Positions 59,309-64,000 of a stretch of DNA of 64,000 bases are shown piece by piece (within the stretch, counting starts at the first letter, position 1; each line of letters begins with the position of its first letter). The stretch comes from Mesorhizobium temperatum (GTDB taxonomy: Bacteria > Pseudomonadota > Alphaproteobacteria > Rhizobiales > Rhizobiaceae), in NCBI RefSeq assembly GCF_002284575.1, contig NZ_NPKJ01000077.1:1-64000 (forward strand). Direction: 5' to 3'. The translations under genes and the position numbers were made by a program. The notes under the pieces were generated by a model that worked only from the letters and a program-made list of their open reading frames with translations, was not told the DNA's origin and did no database searches.

Positions 59309-60756
59309 CGTTCAGCTCCTTCGGCGGCTGTTTGGGCGGCGCCTTCATGCCTGTGTGCCGCGAGCGGCTCGGAACGTTCAAAGTTGGCGCCGGCAACCGC
59401 ATCGCCGATGATCGTCATGACCGGGCCGGTAAGGTCGGCGCGGACCTCCAGCGACGGCAGGTCGGCGAGCGTGCCGTGGAACCGGCGGCGGTTGGCAAGG
59501 CTGGCATTCTCGACCACGGCGACCGCCGTATCCGGCGACAGGCCGGCCTCGATCAGCCGGCCTGCAACTTCGGCCGCGACCGAGCGGCCCATATAGACGG
59601 CGACCGTGGCGCCGGAAATGGCGAGCTTGGCCCAGTCGGGCAGCGAATTTCCCTTGAGGTCGTGGCCGGTGGTGAACACCATCGACGACGACACGCCGCG
59701 CAGCGTCAGCGGCAGCTCGAAATCGGCGGCGGCGGCGAAGGCCGCGGTGACGCCCGGAACCACCTCATAGGCGATGCCGGCATCGCGCAACGCTGCCATT
59801 TCCTCGCCCGCCCGCCCGAACACCAGCGGATCACCGGATTTCAGCCGCACGACGCGCTTGCCGTCGCGGCCGAGTTCGATCAACAGCGCGTTGATTTCGC
59901 CCTGGCTCTTGGTATGGCAGCCCTTGCGTTTGCCCACCGGCAGACGCTCGGCGTCGCGACGGCCCATGGCGACGATCGCCTCCGGCACCAGCGCATCATG
60001 GACGATGACATCGGCTTCCATCAGCAGGCGGTGGGCGCGCAGCGTCAGCAGGTCTTCAGCGCCGGGACCCGCGCCAACCAAGGCAATGTGACCCGATGCC
60101 GGCGCGTTCGAAAGCAACAGGTCGACGGCGGCGTCATGCGCCTGCGAAAGCTGGCCGGCGTCCATGGCGCGAGCCGGTGCGCCGCCGAAAAAGTCGCTCC
60201 AGAAGCGCCGGCGGGCATTGCCTTTCGGCAGCAATCTCTCAGCGGTGCCGCGCAACGAGGCAGCAAGCGAAGCAAGCGGCCCGAGCGACGGCGACAGCAT
60301 GCGGTCGATGCGGCTGCGCAGCATCTGGGCAAGCACCGGGCCCGCCCCTTCCGTGCCGATGGCAATGGCAACCGGCGCGCGGTTGACCAGCGCCGGGGTG
60401 AAGAAATCGCACAGCTCCGGCCGATCGACGGCATTGACCGGAATGCCCAGCCGGCGCGCATCTTCGGCAACGCGCCGGTCGAGCGCCTCATTGCCGCTGG
60501 CGGCAAACACCATCACCGCGCCTTCGAGATGCGCAGTCTCGTAGGCGGCGGCGATGTGGGTTGCGCCATTCGCGGCGATGAAGGCCAGCAACTCGGCCTC
60601 GGCGGCATCGCTGACGATGCGCAGCGCGGCGCTCGACTGGCCGATCAGCCGCGCCTTTGCTAGAGCCTCCTCGCCGCCGCCGACGATGGCCACGGCTTCG
60701 CCCTCGACCCGCATGAAGACGGGAAAGGCGTTAAGCTTGGGGATGGCCTGCGGCAT
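59305..60756 (-). CDS. cysG: Siroheme synthase (CysG, multifunctional)
   Basis: This 483-aa protein has an N-terminal precorrin-2 dehydrogenase/ferrochelatase domain (VAIVGGGEEALAKARLIGQ, VNAVDRPELCDFFTPALVNR) and a C-terminal uroporphyrinogen-III methyltransferase domain (LVGAGPGAEDLLTLRAHRLL, VVRLKSGDPLVFGRAGEEMA, AVYMGRS). It makes siroheme, the CysI cofactor. It is the first gene of the cys operon. ATG 60756 is chosen because the family core starts there. Confidence 0.95.
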   Translation of the reverse strand: MPQAIPKLNAFPVFMRVEGEAVAIVGGGEEALAKARLIGQSSAALRIVSDAAEAELLAFIAANGATHIAAAYETAHLEGAVMVFAASGNEALDRRVAEDARRLGIPVNAVDRPELCDFFTPALVNRAPVAIAIGTEGAGPVLAQMLRSRIDRMLSPSLGPLASLAASLRGTAERLLPKGNARRRFWSDFFGGAPARAMDAGQLSQAHDAAVDLLLSNAPASGHIALVGAGPGAEDLLTLRAHRLLMEADVIVHDALVPEAIVAMGRRDAERLPVGKRKGCHTKSQGEINALLIELGRDGKRVVRLKSGDPLVFGRAGEEMAALRDAGIAYEVVPGVTAAFAAAADFELPLTLRGVSSSMVFTTGHDLKGNSLPDWAKLAISGATVAVYMGRSVAAEVAGRLIEAGLSPDTAVAVVENASLANRRRFHGTLADLPSLEVRADLTGPVMTIIGDAVAGANFERSEPLAAHRHEGAAQTAAEGAER

Positions 60757-61139
60757 GGCGAGTGGAATCCTGAATACGCTGTCGGTTTTACGCGCGGGCG
60801 CGAAAAAGCAGAAGGAACGCACTCGCGCATCGCTTCGTGCGAAGCAATCGCTTTTCCGCAAGCACCAAAGGCAGGAGAAAAAAATTCCACACCCACGAGT
60901 GGAGCGGATCCAAGCCGCTGTTGCTAGCCTTGATCTGCGGCCGTTCTAGCGACAAGCGAGGTATATTGCAAAACACTTTTTTCTAAATTCTACCAATCTA
61001 GTAGACTAAAGCTGCGATGCGGAACATTCCTGCCTCGGCGCGCGTTTGCCCCTGCGAATCCGAGCCTGGCTGTTCAGCTGCCGCAATGGCTCCAGAGACG
61101 GGCCTAAAAACCATGAAAAACAGGAAAAAGGAGCGCTCC
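60757..61139. promoter_or_regulatory. Divergent promoter region upstream of cysG
   Basis: No gene is supported. An inverted repeat TCTAC-CAATCTA-GTAGA (60989-61005) lies in an AT-rich stretch with the T tract and TATATTG of a possible promoter. It may be a sulfur-responsive operator or belong to the host-attachment gene. Elsewhere the region has a short hairpin near 60820-60850 (CGCTTCGTGCGAAGC). Confidence 0.4.
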
Positions 61140-61589
61140 GTGAACAACCTCAAGCTGAAACGCGGACTGTGGATCGTGGTGGCCGACGGCGAGAAGGCGC
61201 TGTTCCTCGAGAACCGTGGCGACACCCAATATCCCGACCTTCAGGTCGTGCAGGAGATGGAACAGGCAAATCCGGCGACGCGAGAGCAAGGTTCGGACCG
61301 CCCCGGCCGCTACAGCGACGGCCCTTCCGTCCACCGCAGCGCAGTCGAGGACACTGACTGGCACCGTCTCGGTAAGGAGCGTTTTGCCGACGAAATTGCC
61401 GAGCGGCTGTACAAGCTCGCGCATCGCGGCGCCTTCAAGGAGATGGTGCTGATCGCACCGCCGCAGGTGCTGGGCGACATGCGCCGAAAACTGCACAAGG
61501 AAGTCGCCGAGAAAATCACAGTGGAAATTCCGAAGACGTTGACCAACCACACCATCGTCGACATCGAGAACCTGCTGCAGGCGGCCTGA
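61140..61589 (+). CDS. Host attachment family protein
   Basis: This 149-aa protein has LKRGLWIVVADGEKALFLEN near the N-terminus, HRSAVEDTDWHRLGKERFAD in the centre and EMVLIAPPQVLGDMRRKLHK at the end. It belongs to the rhizobial host-attachment (AtsE-like, release-factor-1-like) family, first linked to plant attachment in Agrobacterium; the molecular function is unknown. GTG 61140 is preferred because GGAGCGCTCC gives a spaced binding site; ATG 61113 is also in frame. Confidence 0.85.
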   Translation: MNNLKLKRGLWIVVADGEKALFLENRGDTQYPDLQVVQEMEQANPATREQGSDRPGRYSDGPSVHRSAVEDTDWHRLGKERFADEIAERLYKLAHRGAFKEMVLIAPPQVLGDMRRKLHKEVAEKITVEIPKTLTNHTIVDIENLLQAA

Positions 61590-61793
61590 TCGCTGGCATC
61601 AAGCGCCGCTAGCCGTTTCTTTTTTGCAGCAACCATTGCCAGCCCCGAGGCGGCTCGCCTTCTGCCACCCTTGTCGTCGATTCATGGCATTTGCGGGTTG
61701 CCTCGCGGCCATCCGAGCCGCCATATTGCAAAGGCGGCTGCTTCGGGCGGTGCATATCCGACATCGTGATTTTTGAAAGGCGCTCCATAGACC

Positions 61794-63593
61794 ATGCCGC
61801 ATGACACGCCCCTTATCGCCACCATCGTCGCCGGTTTGGGGCTGGCTTTCGTCTTCGGCGCAATTGCCAATCGCTTCCGCATCCCGCCGCTGGTCGGTTA
61901 CCTCATCGCTGGCGTGCTGGTCGGGCCAAACACGCCGGGCTTCGTCGCCGATGCCGGCCTCGCCAATGAACTGGCCGAAATCGGCGTGATCCTGTTGATG
62001 TTCGGCGTCGGCCTGCACTTCTCGCTGAAGGACTTGTTGTCGGTCCGCGCCATCGCCGTGCCCGGCGCCATCGTGCAGATCGGCTTCGCGACAGCGCTCG
62101 GCGCCGCTCTTGCCTGGATGCTCGGCTGGTCGATGGGCGCGGGGCTGGTGTTCGGGCTGGCGCTTTCCGTCGCCTCGACCGTGGTGCTGCTGCGTGCCTT
62201 GCAGGAGCGGCGGCTGATCGAGACCGAGCGCGGCCGCATCGCCGTCGGCTGGCTGATCGTCGAGGATCTGGCCATGGTGCTGGCACTGGTGCTTTTGCCG
62301 GCGCTCGCCGGTGTGCTGGGCGGTCAGGAGCAGGTGGAGGTCCACAGCAGCGGCCTGCTGTCGCTGTCGGCGAGCTACGGCGTTTGGGGTGTCGTCGGCA
62401 TGACGCTGGCCAAGGTCGCCGCCTTTGTCGTCGTCATGCTGGTGGTCGGCCGCCGTGTCATCCCCTGGATCCTGCACTACGTCGCCCATACCGGGTCGCG
62501 TGAATTGTTCCGGCTGGCGGTGCTGGCCATCGCGCTCGGGGTCGCCTTCGGCGCGGCCAAGCTATTCGGCGTCTCGCTGGCGCTGGGCGCTTTCTTCGCC
62601 GGCATGATCATGAGCGAATCCGAACTCAGCCATCGGGCGGCCGAGGAATCGCTGCCGCTGCGCGACGCCTTTTCCGTGCTGTTCTTCGTTTCGGTCGGCA
62701 TGCTGTTCGACCCGTTCAGCCTGATCAGCAATGGCTGGCCGATCCTGGAGACACTGGCCATCATCGTAATCGGCAAATCGCTGGCGGCCTTCGTCATCGT
62801 CGTCGCCTTTCGCTATCCGATCGCGACCGCGCTGATGATTTCGGCAAGTCTTGCCCAAATCGGCGAATTCTCGTTCATTCTGGCCGAGCTCGGCGTTGGG
62901 CTGAAGCTACTGCCTGAACAGGGCCGCGACCTGATCCTCGCGGGTGCTATCCTGTCGATCGTCCTCAACCCGCTGATGTTCCTTGCCGTCGACTGGATGA
63001 AACCGTGGCTGGAAAGGCGCGCCGGCAAGACGGCGCCGCTCGATGAGGCAAAGCCGATCGGCCCCGCGACGGAGCCAGGCCAACTGGCTTCGGTTGCGGC
63101 GCCGGTGAAAGAGGATGGCCCGCCGCCCAGCACAGCGCTTACCGGCCACTCCATCCTGGTCGGCTATGGCCGTGTCGGCAGCCTCGTCGGCGCGTCATTG
63201 AAGGAGGCCACCCTGCCCTTCCTCGTCATCGAGGATGCCGACAAGACGCTGGCGAAGCTCAAGGACGACGGCATCGAAACCGTATCCGGCAATGCGGCGA
63301 ATAGCGAGGTGTTCGCCGCAGCCAATCCCGAGGGCGCGAAGCGGCTGATCCTTGCCATCCCGAACGCCTTCGAGGCGGGACAGATCGTGCTGCGCGCCCG
63401 CGCCGCCAACCCGAAGATCAACGTCATTGCCCGCGCCCATTCCGATGCCGAGGTCGAGCATCTCAAGGGGCTCGGAGCCGACACCGTCATCATGGGCGAG
63501 CGCGAGATCGCGCGCGGCATCGTCGAAATGGTGATCGGACATGCTGCGGCACCTGCGTTGCCGTTAAAGGCTGCCGAGAAGCCGACGGCGTAG
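61794..63593 (+). CDS. CPA2 monovalent cation/proton antiporter, KefB/YbaL type
   Basis: This 599-aa protein has about 12 membrane helices (FRIPPLVGYLIAGVLVGPNT; LIVEDLAMVLALVLLPALAG) with conserved acidic residues of CPA2 exchangers, then a C-terminal TrkA-N/Rossmann domain (GHSILVGYGRVGSLVGASLK; GNAANSEVFAAANPEGAKRL). It couples K+ or Na+ efflux to proton uptake and is probably ligand- or nucleotide-gated. No ancillary KefG-like gene is adjacent. Confidence 0.92.
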   Translation: MPHDTPLIATIVAGLGLAFVFGAIANRFRIPPLVGYLIAGVLVGPNTPGFVADAGLANELAEIGVILLMFGVGLHFSLKDLLSVRAIAVPGAIVQIGFATALGAALAWMLGWSMGAGLVFGLALSVASTVVLLRALQERRLIETERGRIAVGWLIVEDLAMVLALVLLPALAGVLGGQEQVEVHSSGLLSLSASYGVWGVVGMTLAKVAAFVVVMLVVGRRVIPWILHYVAHTGSRELFRLAVLAIALGVAFGAAKLFGVSLALGAFFAGMIMSESELSHRAAEESLPLRDAFSVLFFVSVGMLFDPFSLISNGWPILETLAIIVIGKSLAAFVIVVAFRYPIATALMISASLAQIGEFSFILAELGVGLKLLPEQGRDLILAGAILSIVLNPLMFLAVDWMKPWLERRAGKTAPLDEAKPIGPATEPGQLASVAAPVKEDGPPPSTALTGHSILVGYGRVGSLVGASLKEATLPFLVIEDADKTLAKLKDDGIETVSGNAANSEVFAAANPEGAKRLILAIPNAFEAGQIVLRARAANPKINVIARAHSDAEVEHLKGLGADTVIMGEREIARGIVEMVIGHAAAPALPLKAAEKPTA

Positions 63594-63618
63594 CTCCTTC
63601 AGTGGAGCGAAACACCAT

Positions 63619-64000
63619 TCACACGTGCTGGCCGCCATTGATGTGGATTTCCGAACCCGTCACATAGGACGCCTGCTGAGAGCACAAGAAGAAGATGATG
63701 TCGGCGACTTCGGCCGTGGTTCCCAGCCGCCGCAGCGGAATCGTCTCGACGATCTTTTCCGTGCCGGGCGACAGGATCGCCGTGTCGATCTCGCCGGGTG
63801 CGATGGCGTTGACACGGATGCCGTGCGGGCCGAAATCATGCGCCATTTCCCGCGTCAGCGAGCCGAGCGCGGCCTTCGACGTCGCATAGGCGGTGCCGGC
63901 GAAGGGATGCACGCGGGTGCCGGCGATCGAGGTGACGTTGACGATCGAGCCTTTGGCCGACGCCAATTCCCTAAACAATCCCCGCGCCAGCATGATCGGT
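63619..64000 (-). CDS. SDR family oxidoreductase, 3' part only
   Basis: This is the C-terminal part of a short-chain dehydrogenase, at least 125 aa, cut by the window end. KGSIVNVTSIAG carries the catalytic Ser, AYATSKAAL the Tyr and Lys, and GIRVNAIAPGEIDTAILSPG and SYVTGSEIHINGGQHV follow. Its cofactor motif and start lie beyond position 64000. Substrate unknown. Confidence 0.9.
   Translation of the reverse strand, partial: PIMLARGLFRELASAKGSIVNVTSIAGTRVHPFAGTAYATSKAALGSLTREMAHDFGPHGIRVNAIAPGEIDTAILSPGTEKIVETIPLRRLGTTAEVADIIFFLCSQQASYVTGSEIHINGGQHV

Overview
The window is high-GC, densely coded DNA from an alphaproteobacterium of the Rhizobiales, most like Mesorhizobium or a close relative. 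The evidence is the gene order lptC-lptA-lptB-rpoN-hpf-ptsN, the sulfate operon cysG-DUF2849-cysI-cysH-DUF934, hsp20 next to a DUF1150 gene, an OlsB ornithine-lipid acyltransferase behind a PHO box, a GcrA-type protein, and two-palindrome intergenic repeats of the rhizobial RIME type. No replication origin, rRNA, CRISPR array or intact insertion sequence was seen. Assignments were made by reading the sequence; no database search was run.

Layout. 1-7.7 kb is accessory and partly decayed. It holds IS21-like end repeats, a structured stretch, tRNA-Ser(GGA), about 650 bp without a gene, a mini GcrA-like ORF, a stand-alone ATP-dependent DNA ligase divergent from a DUF3606 gene, a broken membrane gene, a LysR/SDR divergent pair, several frameshifted small genes (including a NYN-domain gene), a DUF982 gene and two more DUF3606 genes. 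7.8-11.2 kb is a three-gene envelope glycosylation set. 11.4-19.7 kb is a full Kdp potassium system, kdpFABC plus kdpDE, with two extra micro-ORFs: a 26-aa peptide before kdpF and a 70-aa membrane protein between kdpA and kdpB. 19.7-20.0 kb holds a decayed IalB-family gene.

20-27.2 kb carries a NUDIX protein and a coherent tricarboxylate module: a TctCBA-type transporter, a class III CoA-transferase and a citryl-CoA-lyase-like protein, with a divergent IclR regulator. 27-34.6 kb holds GNAT, YdeI-like, DUF2214, nth, DUF2244, Ada-like, ribokinase, amidase and LysE genes. 34.7-43.6 kb is core: nucleoside hydrolase, hsp20/DUF1150, ptsN, hpf, rpoN, lptBAC, sppA and ihfB. 43.6-55.8 kb holds an LapA-domain protein, an ornithine cyclodeaminase homologue, two RNA methyltransferases, lspA, an AcuI-like reductase, a hybrid histidine kinase, olsB, grpE, a desaturase and a DJ-1 protein. 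56-60.8 kb is the siroheme/sulfate-reduction operon. 61-64 kb holds a host-attachment-family gene, a KefB-like antiporter and an SDR cut by the window end.

Main points for follow-up: the 70-aa ORF stop/start-coupled to kdpB; the IclR-tct-CoA transferase-citryl lyase cluster as a predicted citrate or related acid uptake and activation route; paired inverted arrays of an 8-bp satellite at two gene ends; matched sigma-32-type promoters on hsp20 and grpE; a PHO box on olsB; and a cluster of single-lesion pseudogenes in the first 6.3 kb.
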